In this document: positions 1 through 8,377 of the stretch, piece after piece
Numbering within the stretch: position 1 is the stretch's first letter
Layout of the letters: each line of letters opens with the position of its first letter
Source of the DNA: Nafulsella turpanensis ZLM-10
GTDB lineage: Bacteria; Bacteroidota; Bacteroidia; Cytophagales; Cyclobacteriaceae
Assembly (NCBI RefSeq): GCF_000346615.1
Contig: NZ_ANNU01000010.1
Location: forward strand, 62,001-126,000
DNA length: 64,000 nucleotides
Direction of reading: 5' to 3'
Made by a program: the position numbers and the translations under genes
The notes under the pieces: model-generated
Seen by the model: only the letters and a program-made list of their open reading frames with translations
Databases searched by the model: none
What the model was told of the DNA's origin: nothing

Positions 1-269
1 AGGGTTCCGTCGAGCTGGGAAATGGTATAATTTACCAGGGCCACATCGCCAAATGCTATCTCTTCTCCCTCAGGGTTTTCCTCCAGGGCTACCCGATAGA
101 TGCCGTAATCATCCTTTACTGCTGTAATATTATTTTCCTCTAAGTGCTGGCTGATTTTGAAGTCCTGCTTTTCGAGCAGGTCTCTTTGTTCAGCATAAGG
201 ATCTTCCGGCTCATCGCAGGATTGCGCCACAGCCGCAAAAAAGGCAAACAAAAGGAGTAACTTTTTCAT
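1..269 (-). CDS. FKBP-like peptidyl-prolyl isomerase lipoprotein (partial, runs off the window)
   Basis: Only the first 89 codons are inside the window. The ATG is at 269. The protein starts with a lipoprotein signal (a hydrophobic run followed by AVAQSC, with the lipidated Cys about residue 18). An acidic helical stretch follows, and then the start of an FKBP-like fold around the motif FGDVALVNY and LDGT. The layout matches the C-terminal part of the neighbouring FKBP protein (helix with ENNI, then GDKVTVHY and LDGT), so the two look like tandem paralogues. The family catalyses cis-trans isomerisation of Xaa-Pro bonds. As a lipoprotein it would act in the periplasm or at the outer membrane. 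The catalytic half is outside the window, so activity cannot be judged. Confidence 0.72.
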   Translation of the reverse strand, partial: MKKLLLLFAFFAAVAQSCDEPEDPYAEQRDLLEKQDFKISQHLEENNITAVKDDYGIYRVALEENPEGEEIAFGDVALVNYTISQLDGT

Positions 270-299
270 ATTATGATGAAGTAGTGATAAATTGAATGT

Positions 300-335
300 C
301 AAAAAAAATCCGATACAATAATATATGTATCGGAT
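300..335 (-). terminator. Intrinsic terminator after the FKBP lipoprotein gene
   Basis: Read on the minus strand, an 8-bp stem (TCCGATAC with GTATCGGA) closes an AT-rich loop and is followed directly by a run of eight T. It lies 24 bases past the stop codon of the gene at 359-1267, which it probably terminates. Confidence 0.8.
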
Positions 336-358
336 AAAGACTTTATTTATTGTGTAAT

Positions 359-1267
359 TTACTCTTCTACGTCAAGAACTTCCACTTCAAACACCAGAAT
401 GGAATTTGGTGCAATGGCATTGCCGGCACCCCGGGCACCATAGCCAAGTGGAGAAGGAATGTACAAGGTGGCCTCGCTTCCTTCGCGTAGCAGTTGCAGG
501 GCCTCGTCCCATCCGCGGATAACCATACCCTGACCTACATTAAGAGAAAACGGCTCTCCTCTGTCGTAAGAAGAGTCAAAAACAGTTCCATCCAGCAGCA
601 TGCCTTTGTAGTGTACCGTTACTTTGTCACCTGCATCAATTTCAGGACCATTTCCTTTTTCGGTTATATTATAATACAGGCCGGATTCTGTTTTCTCTGC
701 CTCTATATTATTTTCTGCCAGAAAGGCTTCAATTGCACTTACATCTGTGGCAAGCTGCTCCTGCTGCTGTGCTATGGCCAGTTCCTGCTGTTTTTTGTAT
801 TCCTCCATCTGCCTTTCGCGGAAGGCTTCTTCCGACAATGCTTCCTGCACCCCAATATTAAATATAAGGCTGTCCGTCGGCTCAATTCCTGCAGGAACAG
901 GCATTCGGGCCGTCTGGAAATAGAAGTCCTGGGCGGGCACGATAAATTTCACGCTATCGCCCACATGCAGCATATTTAAGCCCTCTGCCAGCATTCCCTT
1001 CATATTCGGATCATTAACCTTTAACCCGAGAGGCATATCCTGCTCGCGGCTATCGAAAATTACCGAATCATCGGCCGTGGTATACACCATATGGAGCGTA
1101 AGAATCTGGTTCGAATCAGGAGCTACTTCTTCCCCTCTCTCCAGGTATACATATTGCAGGCCCGATTCGGTAGTTTGCACCTCACCAACTCCATCCTTAT
1201 CGTTGCAGGCCTGTAATGACACAGCACCTAAAAATGAAAGCAATAAAAAATTCTTGAATGTCGACAT
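359..1267 (-). CDS. FKBP-type peptidyl-prolyl cis-trans isomerase, lipoprotein
   Basis: 302 aa. A lipoprotein signal ends in LQAC, giving lipidation at Cys21, so the protein should be anchored in a membrane facing the periplasm. A first, divergent FKBP-like domain lies at about residues 50-145. A Gln/Glu-rich helix (about 150-180) leads into a canonical FKBP domain at about 212-302. The canonical domain carries GDKVTVHYKG, GTVFDSS, the GMVIRGWDEAL core and the C-terminal FEVEVLDVE strand. Family knowledge: such proteins catalyse prolyl isomerisation and chaperone periplasmic or outer-membrane proteins. The gene follows nrnA on the same strand with 4 bp between them and has a strong terminator behind it. 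The start is well supported by the signal peptide. Confidence 0.93.
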   Translation of the reverse strand: MSTFKNFLLLSFLGAVSLQACNDKDGVGEVQTTESGLQYVYLERGEEVAPDSNQILTLHMVYTTADDSVIFDSREQDMPLGLKVNDPNMKGMLAEGLNMLHVGDSVKFIVPAQDFYFQTARMPVPAGIEPTDSLIFNIGVQEALSEEAFRERQMEEYKKQQELAIAQQQEQLATDVSAIEAFLAENNIEAEKTESGLYYNITEKGNGPEIDAGDKVTVHYKGMLLDGTVFDSSYDRGEPFSLNVGQGMVIRGWDEALQLLREGSEATLYIPSPLGYGARGAGNAIAPNSILVFEVEVLDVEE

Positions 1268-1271
1268 AATT

Positions 1272-2324
1272 TTACTGATAGATTAAAACTTTAGCCTGAA
1301 GCTGTTCTTTATATTTTGGAAGTAAACCTAGAAATTTATCCACTGTTTCGTCCAGACTGAGGTTGGACTTTCCTCCTGCAGCATTTTTATGACCGCCCCC
1401 TTCAAAGTTTTCGCGGGCAAAGGTGTTGACTGAAAACTCCCCTACCGAGCGAAAAGAGATTTTAACCGCCTCGGTCCTGTCAATCAGCAAGGCCGCCATT
1501 ACTACCCCTTCAATAGACAGGGCATAATTGACCAAACCTTCAGTATCGCCGGTACGGGACTTATAACGCTCCAGCTCTTCGGCGGTAATGGCAATATAAG
1601 CTGTATTATATTCAGGCAAAAACTGCAGCTTTTCGCTCAGGGCATAGCCTATAAAGCGCAGCTTATCGAGGGTATTATTATCGTACACCAGTTTACTTAC
1701 CCGGTGCACATCGGCCCCTAAATGAATAAGGTCGGCCACTACACGGTGGGTATATTCCGTAGTGCTGGGGTGCTTAAAAGAGCCGGTGTCCGTCATGACA
1801 CCCGCATAAAGGGCCTCGGCAATATCCTTGCCTACCACCTGGCGGTCGCCCAGTTCAACAATAAGCTGAAAAACCAGCTCTGCCGTAGAGGCTGCTTCGG
1901 TACTCCAGAAGGTATAGGTGGCAAAGTCTTCGGGCTCGAGGTGGTGGTCAATCAGCACCTTTTCGGCTTTAGCAGCCCTTACGAGCTCACCCAGTTCGTT
2001 TATACGACCCAGGGCAGAGAAGTCGAGGCAAAAGATTAAATCTGCTTCCGCAACCAGGGCGGCCGATTTTTCCTCATTGCCTTCATTGAAAACAATCACA
2101 TTATCATTACCCCGCATCCAGCTCAAAAAAGCCGGATAATCAGTCGGCGTAATTACTGCCACCTCATGCCCTTTTTTTTGCAGATAGCCTGCCAGCCCTA
2201 AAGAGGAACCTAATGCATCGGCATCGGGCTTGTGATGGGTGGTAATTACCACCTTGCGGGCTTTGCTAAGTGCTTTTTGTAAGGCCTTTAAATCTTGCAT
2301 CAATGAATTATACCTAACTGCCAT
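1272..2324 (-). CDS. nrnA: DHH-family phosphoesterase, NrnA-type oligoribonuclease / pAp phosphatase
   Basis: 350 aa. The DHH domain shows THHKPDADALGSSLG at about residues 29-43, LDFSALGR at about 100 and the eponymous DHH as IDHHLEP at about 125. The DHHA1 domain carries GGGHKNAAGG near the C terminus. These residues bind the two Mn ions of the family. NrnA degrades short RNA oligonucleotides and dephosphorylates 3'-phosphoadenosine 5'-phosphate in the cytoplasm. ATG at 2324 gives an eight-residue extension (MAVRYNSL) before a second ATG at 2300 (MQDLKAL), and the second may be the true start. It is transcribed with the downstream FKBP gene and divergently from ndk. Confidence 0.92.
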   Translation of the reverse strand: MAVRYNSLMQDLKALQKALSKARKVVITTHHKPDADALGSSLGLAGYLQKKGHEVAVITPTDYPAFLSWMRGNDNVIVFNEGNEEKSAALVAEADLIFCLDFSALGRINELGELVRAAKAEKVLIDHHLEPEDFATYTFWSTEAASTAELVFQLIVELGDRQVVGKDIAEALYAGVMTDTGSFKHPSTTEYTHRVVADLIHLGADVHRVSKLVYDNNTLDKLRFIGYALSEKLQFLPEYNTAYIAITAEELERYKSRTGDTEGLVNYALSIEGVVMAALLIDRTEAVKISFRSVGEFSVNTFARENFEGGGHKNAAGGKSNLSLDETVDKFLGLLPKYKEQLQAKVLIYQ

Positions 2325-2460
2325 GCAGAAAGTTATCTGGTCAAGCTACAAAACTGCGTATAAATTGGATGAAAAGCAAAAATGTTAGTCTTTGGCTGTA
2401 TCAAATAAAGGGTTTAACAATTCCTTTACAGCCGGAAGGGCAATTTCCGAATTATTATCT

Positions 2461-2468
2461 TACTTTTG
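2461..2468 (+). promoter_or_regulatory. Bacteroidota-type -7 box (TACTTTTG) of ndk
   Basis: TACTTTTG matches the TAnnTTTG -7 consensus of the Bacteroidota primary sigma factor and lies 49 bases before the ndk ATG. No clear -33 TTTG element is visible at the usual spacing, so this is a partial promoter match. Confidence 0.5.
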
Positions 2469-2517
2469 CGCCTTATAATAGCAGAAAAACTATCGTTAAC
2501 CTTTAACTACTAGTACA

Positions 2518-2940
2518 ATGGCAACAAACAGAACATTTACCATGATTAAGCCCGATGCCGTGGCGGATGGAAATACAGGTGCAATCCTGAAAATGATTGA
2601 AGAAGCAGGCTTTAAAATTGTAGCCATGAAGCTGACTCTGCTGAGCGACGAGCGCGCCGGCCAGTTCTACGAAGTACATAAAGAACGCCCTTTCTACAAC
2701 GACCTGAAGAAATATATGTCATCCGGCAAAATTGTAGCCGCTATTCTTGAAAAAGACAATGCAGTAGCAGACTTCCGTAAGCTGATTGGTGCCACCAATC
2801 CTGAGCAGGCAGAAGAAGGTACTATCCGTAAGAAATTTGCCAAATCCATCGAAGCCAATGCCGTTCATGGTTCCGACTCCGATGAGAACGCCCAAATCGA
2901 AGGCAGCTTCTTTTTTGCCGGAACTGAGCAGTTTGCTTAA
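2518..2940 (+). CDS. ndk: Nucleoside-diphosphate kinase
   Basis: 140 aa, the normal length of a bacterial NDK. It begins with the typical [10 protein letters not shown] strand. The catalytic histidine sits in the signature NAVHGSDS (His117), and the family C-terminal EGSFFF strand is present. The enzyme transfers the gamma-phosphate from ATP to nucleoside diphosphates through a phospho-histidine and balances cytoplasmic NTP and dNTP pools. It is monocistronic and divergent from nrnA. Downstream it converges on the flippase-like gene across an imperfect inverted repeat. The start is fixed by homology and by ATG directly after a short AT-rich leader. Confidence 0.98.
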   Translation: MATNRTFTMIKPDAVADGNTGAILKMIEEAGFKIVAMKLTLLSDERAGQFYEVHKERPFYNDLKKYMSSGKIVAAILEKDNAVADFRKLIGATNPEQAEEGTIRKKFAKSIEANAVHGSDSDENAQIEGSFFFAGTEQFA

Positions 2941-2948
2941 TCAGACCT

Positions 2949-3024
2949 GAGATGGGAGACATGAGACAAGAGATAAGCAATATAAGTAGCTTGAAAAAAT
3001 CTCATGTCCCACGTCTCACATCTC
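2949..3024. repeat. Imperfect inverted repeat with 25-bp arms between convergent genes
   Basis: Arms at 2949-2973 and 3000-3024 pair at 21 of 25 positions and are built from reiterated GAGA/GACATGAGA-like units. The right arm runs into the coding end of the flippase-like gene and supplies its last codons and stop. No T-tract follows either arm, so it is not a standard intrinsic terminator, although it could still end transcription from both sides. Its composition of short reiterated units recalls the flanks of the four-helix-bundle element at 45971-46393. Confidence 0.75.
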
Positions 3025-4083
3025 CTTTCTAACTTTTTTCCTCTTCACAAACACCCTCTGCAGCCAGCGTGGCAGTACCAGTGCACCTAAAATAAGGTAA
3101 GGGTAATAAGTAACCATCCGCCAGAGCATTCCTGCAATGAGGGTATACTCCGCCAAAAATATTCCGAAGAACTGAGGGAACAGCAGGTCGGCTACGCCGG
3201 TACTCCCTGGCGTAGGCGAAATTAGCATGGTAATCCACATGACAATTTGCCGCCCAAATACCAGCATATGCTGGTCGAAGTTCAGGTCGGTAAAAGAGCT
3301 CATTACCGCATTGAGGGTAAAATAGCGAGCCACCCACACAAAGGCAGTTGCCACACTTAAGCTCAGCCAGTATTTAAAGTTCTTGCCTTTAAACTGGCGG
3401 GAGGCCAGCACAATTTCATTTCCGCGATTTATAGCACCATGTCGCCAGCGGCGCAAAAAGCCAAAGGAGGTCAGCTTTATGAGAATCCACTTAAAGGCTC
3501 TTGGTTTTACAAAAAGCGCAAAGCCCATTACAAAGGTGTAAAGGGCAATAAGGCCATAACTGATGTAAAACAGCGCCTCCAGACTCCCTCCCAGCTCAAT
3601 ATCAATAGCCTCGATGGCAGGGAATGCCTGCCCTTTGGACAACAGAATGGCAATAGGTGCCGCCACCACAAAAAACATATTATCGAGTATGGCCGACACC
3701 ATGGCATAGGCAACGGCCTGCCCCATTTTTATCCCCTCCTTGTACAGGATAAAAATTGCTACTGCCGTTCCTCCCACCACCGAAGGGGTTACTGCCGAAG
3801 CAAACTCCCACAGCACAATAACATAAACACTACTGAGCCAGCTGAGCTGTTTGCCGGTTAACAGCCTGATGCGGTATACATAGCCGGCATCGCGGCAAAA
3901 AATAATCAGTAAAGAAAGTAGTAAGGCGCCACCCCCGGCATGCGAAATCAGCAATAACTTATCGACTGTTAGTTCATCATCGGTCAGAATCATGGCCACC
4001 ACTATGCCAATACCAAGCAGAAGCGGCACCCATACTTTCCGGGGGTTGAGTGTTTTTAATACTTTATCTGAATCAATACTCAT
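3016..4083 (-). CDS. Flippase-like (LPG_synthase_TM / UPF0104) integral membrane protein
   Basis: 355 aa and almost entirely hydrophobic, with about eight predicted membrane segments beginning at residues 18-34. A central WEFASAVTPSVVGGTA stretch and a late SPTPGSTGVADLLF motif match the lysylphosphatidylglycerol synthase transmembrane-region family. Family members flip or transfer lipids (MprF membrane half, AglD-like). The cytosolic aminoacyl-transferase domain of full MprF is absent, so the substrate is unknown. The start overlaps the scpA stop by ATGA (4080-4083), which indicates translational coupling. The last codons lie in an inverted repeat arm. Confidence 0.85.
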   Translation of the reverse strand: MSIDSDKVLKTLNPRKVWVPLLLGIGIVVAMILTDDELTVDKLLLISHAGGGALLLSLLIIFCRDAGYVYRIRLLTGKQLSWLSSVYVIVLWEFASAVTPSVVGGTAVAIFILYKEGIKMGQAVAYAMVSAILDNMFFVVAAPIAILLSKGQAFPAIEAIDIELGGSLEALFYISYGLIALYTFVMGFALFVKPRAFKWILIKLTSFGFLRRWRHGAINRGNEIVLASRQFKGKNFKYWLSLSVATAFVWVARYFTLNAVMSSFTDLNFDQHMLVFGRQIVMWITMLISPTPGSTGVADLLFPQFFGIFLAEYTLIAGMLWRMVTYYPYLILGALVLPRWLQRVFVKRKKVRKEM

Positions 4084-4844
4084 TTATTCTCTATGCTTTC
4101 CGGCACCGGAACCTCTTTCTGGATTATCCAGAAGTTGTTGAACCCCTGCCCTATCTGTAAGCGCACCTGGTTCAGCTGGAGCAGCTCCAGTATAGCCAGG
4201 AAATTATAAATAACGGCTATCTTTTCCGGTTTATACTGAATAATTTCCTCAAAAGAAAGGCGTGCCTGTATACCCAGCCAGTTTAAAATCATTTTTTTCT
4301 GCTCTCCAATGGTATAGGGGTAAGGCACCACCTGGTGCACAGGCTGCTGACTACTCTGTTCGAAGCGCCGCATTACCCGCTGAAATACCTGCATCAGCTT
4401 ATACAAATCAAGGTTCTGCAGCTCTTCTTCCACATTATGCACCTCGGCCAGCTGTTTGTATTCCTTCTCTACATTTCCCCTTTTCTCACGCTGCATTTGT
4501 GCCGCTTCCATCTGCGACAGCTCCTGTACAACAGATTTGTACTTTTTATACTCCAGCAGGTGCTTTACCAGCTCCTCCCGCGGATCAATTTCCTCGCCCT
4601 GCTCGTTTAGCTGGGGCCTTGGCAAGAGCATTTTCGCTTTAATGCGCATAAGAGTGGCAGCCACCAGAATAAACTCGCTGGCCACCTCTATGTTTAACTG
4701 CTCCAGCTGCCGGAGGTACTCGAGAAAATCGCGCGTAATATGGGCGATAGGAATATCGTATATATCCAGCTCATCGCGCTCAATAAAAAACAGCAGGAGG
4801 TCGAACGGACCTTCAAACAAGGGTAATTTAATTTCAAAACTCAC
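4080..4844 (-). CDS. scpA: Segregation and condensation protein A
   Basis: 254 aa, the usual size for ScpA. The N terminus has the family signature FEIKLPLFEGPFDLLLFFIE, followed by DIPIAHITRDFLEYL and LVAATLMRIKAKMLLPRP. The C-terminal winged-helix part (FEEIIQY, AILELLQLNQV) contacts Smc. ScpA is the kleisin subunit that bridges Smc heads and recruits ScpB during chromosome compaction. Neither smc nor scpB is in this window, as is common in Bacteroidota. The gene overlaps the downstream flippase-like gene by four bases. Confidence 0.96.
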   Translation of the reverse strand: MSFEIKLPLFEGPFDLLLFFIERDELDIYDIPIAHITRDFLEYLRQLEQLNIEVASEFILVAATLMRIKAKMLLPRPQLNEQGEEIDPREELVKHLLEYKKYKSVVQELSQMEAAQMQREKRGNVEKEYKQLAEVHNVEEELQNLDLYKLMQVFQRVMRRFEQSSQQPVHQVVPYPYTIGEQKKMILNWLGIQARLSFEEIIQYKPEKIAVIYNFLAILELLQLNQVRLQIGQGFNNFWIIQKEVPVPESIENK

Positions 4845-5209
4845 AGATTCGGCAACTTCGGTTTTAGTAAGCCCTTAAAATTAAATAATATCATCCAGTA
4901 ATAAGGCTCATCAGCATGATTATTGTAGCACCATCATTTTACCAGTAGCTGAACTTTAGTGAACAAAGAGAGACAGCTGCCATCAGCATTCTAGATTATT
5001 TACTTATATTGTTAAACAAAACAGGCACGGCACAGGTAAATATCTTTACTTTGTTTAACCTTATACAAAAAACAGTCACTAACCAGACATGGCTTCAAAT
5101 AAATAGCCTCGAACCGAAGGGCTTCTGCCGGACAGAAAGAAGCTGTAAGTTCCATAAACTTTTGCTATTTTTGCGTGTTTCTAATCTTTACATCCTTTAT
5201 TGAAGGTCT
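4845..5209. other. Intergenic region between divergent scpA and dxs
   Basis: AT-rich and without a credible ORF. A -7-like box TATTTTTG at 5166-5173 precedes dxs by 36 bases. Nothing comparable stands out for scpA. No riboswitch-like fold was recognised. Confidence 0.5.
5166..5173 (+). promoter_or_regulatory. -7 box (TATTTTTG) of dxs
   Basis: Matches TAnnTTTG and lies 36 bases before the dxs start. A -33 element is not obvious. Confidence 0.45.
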
Positions 5210-7126
5210 ATGCTGATTCAACCAGGGAAACTGCTCGCTACCATTGACAATCCGGCTGATTTACGAAAACTCAACCAGGGTCAACTAGTCCAATTGTCAC
5301 ATGAGCTCCGGCAGTATATCATCGATACTGTTTCGGTATACGGCGGGCATTTTGGCGCCAGCCTTGGCGTTGTGGAGCTAACTGTAGCTTTACACTATGC
5401 CTTCCAGACTCCTTTTGACCAGCTGGTGTGGGATGTAGGGCACCAGGCCTACGGCCATAAAATTCTTACCGGGCGACGCAGTCAATTTCATACCAACAGA
5501 AAGTATAAAGGCATATCGGGTTTTCCTAAACGCAAAGAAAGCCCTTATGATGCTTTTGGTGTGGGCCACTCCTCTACCTCCATTTCTGCCGCACTGGGTA
5601 TGGCCATTGCATCGGAATATAAGAATGAAAAAGACCGGCACCACATTGCGGTAATTGGGGATGGCGCCATGACAGGCGGCATGGCTTTCGAAGCCATGAA
5701 CCATGCGGGCTTCACCAACTCTAACCTCCTGATTGTGCTCAACGACAATAATATGTCGATTGACCCAAATGTGGGAGCGCTTAAAGATTACCTTACCGAC
5801 ATTACCACCTCCCACACTTACAATAAGGCAAAGGACGAAATATGGAAAGTGCTGGGTAAACTCAGCAAGTTCGGCACCAGCGCAAAAGATATTGCCTCCA
5901 AGGTGGAAACCAGCATGAAGACCTTTCTGCTGCAGCATAGCAACCTATTCGAATCACTTAACCTGCGCTATTTTGGTCCGGTCGACGGGCACGATGTTAA
6001 CCACCTCGTAAGTATTTTCAACGACCTCCGCGACATTCCCGGTCCGAAGATACTGCACTGCGTTACCACTAAGGGCAAAGGCTTTGCCCTTGCCGAAAAG
6101 GACCAGACCCGCTGGCATGCACCGGGTAAATTCGATAAGGTGACCGGCGTAATCCAGAAAAAAGTATATGATACTCCTCAGCCTCCCAAGTATCAGGATG
6201 TATTTGGCCACACTATTGTAGAGCTGGCCGGGAAGAATGATAAAATTATGGGTATTACACCCGCCATGCCTTCAGGCTCTTCCCTCAACATTATGATGGA
6301 AGCCATGCCCGATCGGGCTATTGATGTAGGCATTGCCGAGCAACATGCCGTTACTTTCTCTGCCGGACTGGCTACACAGGGCATGGTGCCTTTCTGCAAT
6401 ATTTACAGCACCTTTATGCAGCGGGCTTACGACCAGGTAATCCATGATGTATGTATCCAGAACCTGCACGTGGTATTCTGCCTTGACCGTGCCGGCTTTG
6501 CCGGAGCTGATGGCCCTACTCACCACGGCGCCTACGACCTTGCCTATATGCGCTGCATCCCTAACATAGTGGTGGCGGCACCTATGAATGAGTCAGAACT
6601 GCGGAATATGATGTATACCGCACAACTACCACGCGAGGGCGCCTACTGCATTCGCTATCCCCGGGGCCAGGGTGTAATGCCCGAGTGGCGAACTCCTATG
6701 GAAGAAATTAAAGATGGCACGGGCCGCCTGGTGCAGGATGGAGAAGAGGTTGCTGTTTTGACCATTGGCCATATCGGCAATTATGTTGCGGAAGCCCAGA
6801 AGCTGTTAGATGTAGAAGGTCTGCAACCCGCTCATTACGATATGCGCTTTGTAAAGCCGCTTGACGAAAAGCTACTGCACGAAATTTTCAGCAAGTTCGA
6901 TAAAGTGCTTACCGTGGAAGATGGTTGCCTGATGGGCGGCTTCGGCAGCGCCATCGTTGAGTTTATGGCGGACCATGGCTACCATGCACAGGTAAAGCGG
7001 CTGGGTATACCTGATTCCATTATTGAGCATGGCGAACAGCTGGAACTCCATGCCGAATGCGGCTTCGATCCGGCCGGCATCGCCAGGGCGGTTATCCAGC
7101 TGGCAGGGGTGAGTGTAGCGAAGTAG
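5210..7126 (+). CDS. dxs: 1-deoxy-D-xylulose-5-phosphate synthase
   Basis: 638 aa, full length. It makes DXP from pyruvate and glyceraldehyde 3-phosphate in the first step of the MEP isoprenoid pathway, using thiamine diphosphate. Visible features are the N-terminal VWDVGHQAYGHKILTGR, GVGHSSTSISAALG, the ThDP/Mg motif GDGAMTGGMAFEAMN at about residue 150 with its NDNNMSID partner, and the pyrimidine-binding EQHAVTFSAGLA. DRAGFAGADGPTHHG and RYPRGQG close the set. The window also carries a carotenoid desaturase gene, a user of the isoprenoids made here, though the two are not linked in an operon. The ATG at 5210 fits the family N terminus. Confidence 0.98.
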   Translation: MLIQPGKLLATIDNPADLRKLNQGQLVQLSHELRQYIIDTVSVYGGHFGASLGVVELTVALHYAFQTPFDQLVWDVGHQAYGHKILTGRRSQFHTNRKYKGISGFPKRKESPYDAFGVGHSSTSISAALGMAIASEYKNEKDRHHIAVIGDGAMTGGMAFEAMNHAGFTNSNLLIVLNDNNMSIDPNVGALKDYLTDITTSHTYNKAKDEIWKVLGKLSKFGTSAKDIASKVETSMKTFLLQHSNLFESLNLRYFGPVDGHDVNHLVSIFNDLRDIPGPKILHCVTTKGKGFALAEKDQTRWHAPGKFDKVTGVIQKKVYDTPQPPKYQDVFGHTIVELAGKNDKIMGITPAMPSGSSLNIMMEAMPDRAIDVGIAEQHAVTFSAGLATQGMVPFCNIYSTFMQRAYDQVIHDVCIQNLHVVFCLDRAGFAGADGPTHHGAYDLAYMRCIPNIVVAAPMNESELRNMMYTAQLPREGAYCIRYPRGQGVMPEWRTPMEEIKDGTGRLVQDGEEVAVLTIGHIGNYVAEAQKLLDVEGLQPAHYDMRFVKPLDEKLLHEIFSKFDKVLTVEDGCLMGGFGSAIVEFMADHGYHAQVKRLGIPDSIIEHGEQLELHAECGFDPAGIARAVIQLAGVSVAK

Positions 7127-7537
7127 GAGTTCGCGTTGTTATTGATGGTTTTTAGTGGCTGATGCCTGGTGATTAATGGCAATGGGTAAGAGATATTGAG
7201 CTTCAAGAATATAGAATCAGGTATTAAGGCAAGGCAATATCTTCCATGGAAACTGTCATTGGTAACCGGCCGGCGCGGCAACCTCCCTGCTACCAAAGGT
7301 AGGTCCTACGTCAATGGGTACTAACTCAGGACTTCCTCTTTGAGGCTCCTTTTCCATTCGCTAAAGATTGCCACGCTCCGCTCGCAATGACAGCAGTTTA
7401 ATGCCTGCTTCGCTATGACTCCTGACCACTGGCTCAAGATTCCTGCATCCGGAGGCAGAGTCCTATGCCTGACGTCCTACATCCATTGTCTATCGTCTAA
7501 AATCTATGGTCTCCAATCTCCCTACTACCTATAAATT
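7127..7537. other. 411-bp intergenic mosaic of degenerate repeat-like sequence
   Basis: No coding signal. It contains three pieces that look like dispersed repeats. One is TG-rich reiterated text at about 7135-7195. The second is a palindromic unit at 7365-7392. The third is reiterated CTATCGTCTAAAATCTATGG-like text at about 7486-7524, just before the hydrolase start. No terminator for dxs and no clear promoter for the hydrolase was recognised. Confidence 0.5.
7365..7392. repeat. Small palindromic repeat of the CATTGCGAGCG(N)AGCG type
   Basis: On the minus strand this reads TCATTGCGAGCGGAGCGTGG followed by CAATCT, with ATTGC/GCAAT ends pairing. The same kind of motif is scattered through many unrelated bacterial genomes as an intergenic repeat. 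Only one copy is visible in this window. Confidence 0.55.
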
Positions 7538-8335
7538 ATGAAACTTTTTTACAGCGAAAGCGGCGTCCAACATACCCATCCTCCCCTCATCCTGCTGCAC
7601 GGCTTCTGCGAAACATACCAAATATGGGAGCGTTTTGAGCGCGAACTGGCCCATCGCTGCCGCGTACTCTGCCCTGACCTGCCGGGCTTCGGCAAGAGCT
7701 CGTTGCCGGCCGGCAGCTTTAGCTTGAGCGAAGTAGCCGGGGCCGTTCATGAATGGCTCCGCGACATGAAAATTGAACGCTGCATTCTTGCCGGCCATTC
7801 ACTGGGCGGCTATGTGAGCCTGGCCCTGCTCGAAAAATATCCTGATGTGGTGGAAGGCATTGGCATGATTAACTCTACCGCTTATGCTGATACGGAAGAG
7901 AAAAAGCGCAGCCGCGATAATGTGATTCAGTTTGTAGAGAAACATGGAGTGGAGAAGTTTATCGATTCTTTTGTTCCGCAGCTTTTCTACAGCGAAAGCA
8001 GAGATGAGCTAAGAAAAGAGATTGAGGAATTGCTGGCTATTGCACGCACCACCCCCAAAGAAACCCTTGTTGCCTACACCCGCGCCATGCAGCAACGGAA
8101 AGACCGTCTGCAGGTGCTGCAGCACTTCAAAAAGCCTATCCTCTATATAGCAGGCGAAGAAGACACCAACATTCCCCTGGCCGATAGCCAGAAGCAGGTA
8201 AAAAAGCTCTCTGATTACGAGCTTCACATTTTAAATAAAACCGGCCACATGGCCCCGTTTGAGAAGCCGGAAGAAACCTTAAGTATTCTCCGAACCTTTG
8301 TGCACTATGTATATAACAAAAAAAGGAGCTCCTGA
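7538..8335 (+). CDS. Alpha/beta-fold hydrolase
   Basis: 265 aa. The fold is clear from LILLHGFCETYQIWERF (oxyanion strand and HGF), DLPGFGKS, and the nucleophile elbow GHSLGGY with Ser at about residue 88. The late Asp lies in AGEEDTNIP and the His in NKTGHMAPFEKPEE. This is the arrangement of the MhpC/YbfF-like hydrolases. The substrate cannot be inferred. No signal peptide is present, so it should be cytoplasmic. Its stop codon lies inside the stem of the downstream terminator. It stands alone between a repeat-rich gap and a convergent lipoprotein gene. Confidence 0.9.
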   Translation: MKLFYSESGVQHTHPPLILLHGFCETYQIWERFERELAHRCRVLCPDLPGFGKSSLPAGSFSLSEVAGAVHEWLRDMKIERCILAGHSLGGYVSLALLEKYPDVVEGIGMINSTAYADTEEKKRSRDNVIQFVEKHGVEKFIDSFVPQLFYSESRDELRKEIEELLAIARTTPKETLVAYTRAMQQRKDRLQVLQHFKKPILYIAGEEDTNIPLADSQKQVKKLSDYELHILNKTGHMAPFEKPEETLSILRTFVHYVYNKKRSS

Positions 8336-8355
8336 CATTTCAGGAGCTCCTTTTT
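8320..8355. terminator. Bidirectional intrinsic terminator
   Basis: A perfect 16-bp inverted repeat (AAAAAGGAGCTCCTGA and its complement) closes a four-base loop, with A-rich and T-rich ends on either side. It overlaps the hydrolase stop codon and can serve both that gene and the convergent lipoprotein gene ending at 8378. Confidence 0.92.
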
Positions 8356-8377
8356 AGTTTATTCCGGATGGTTAGGT

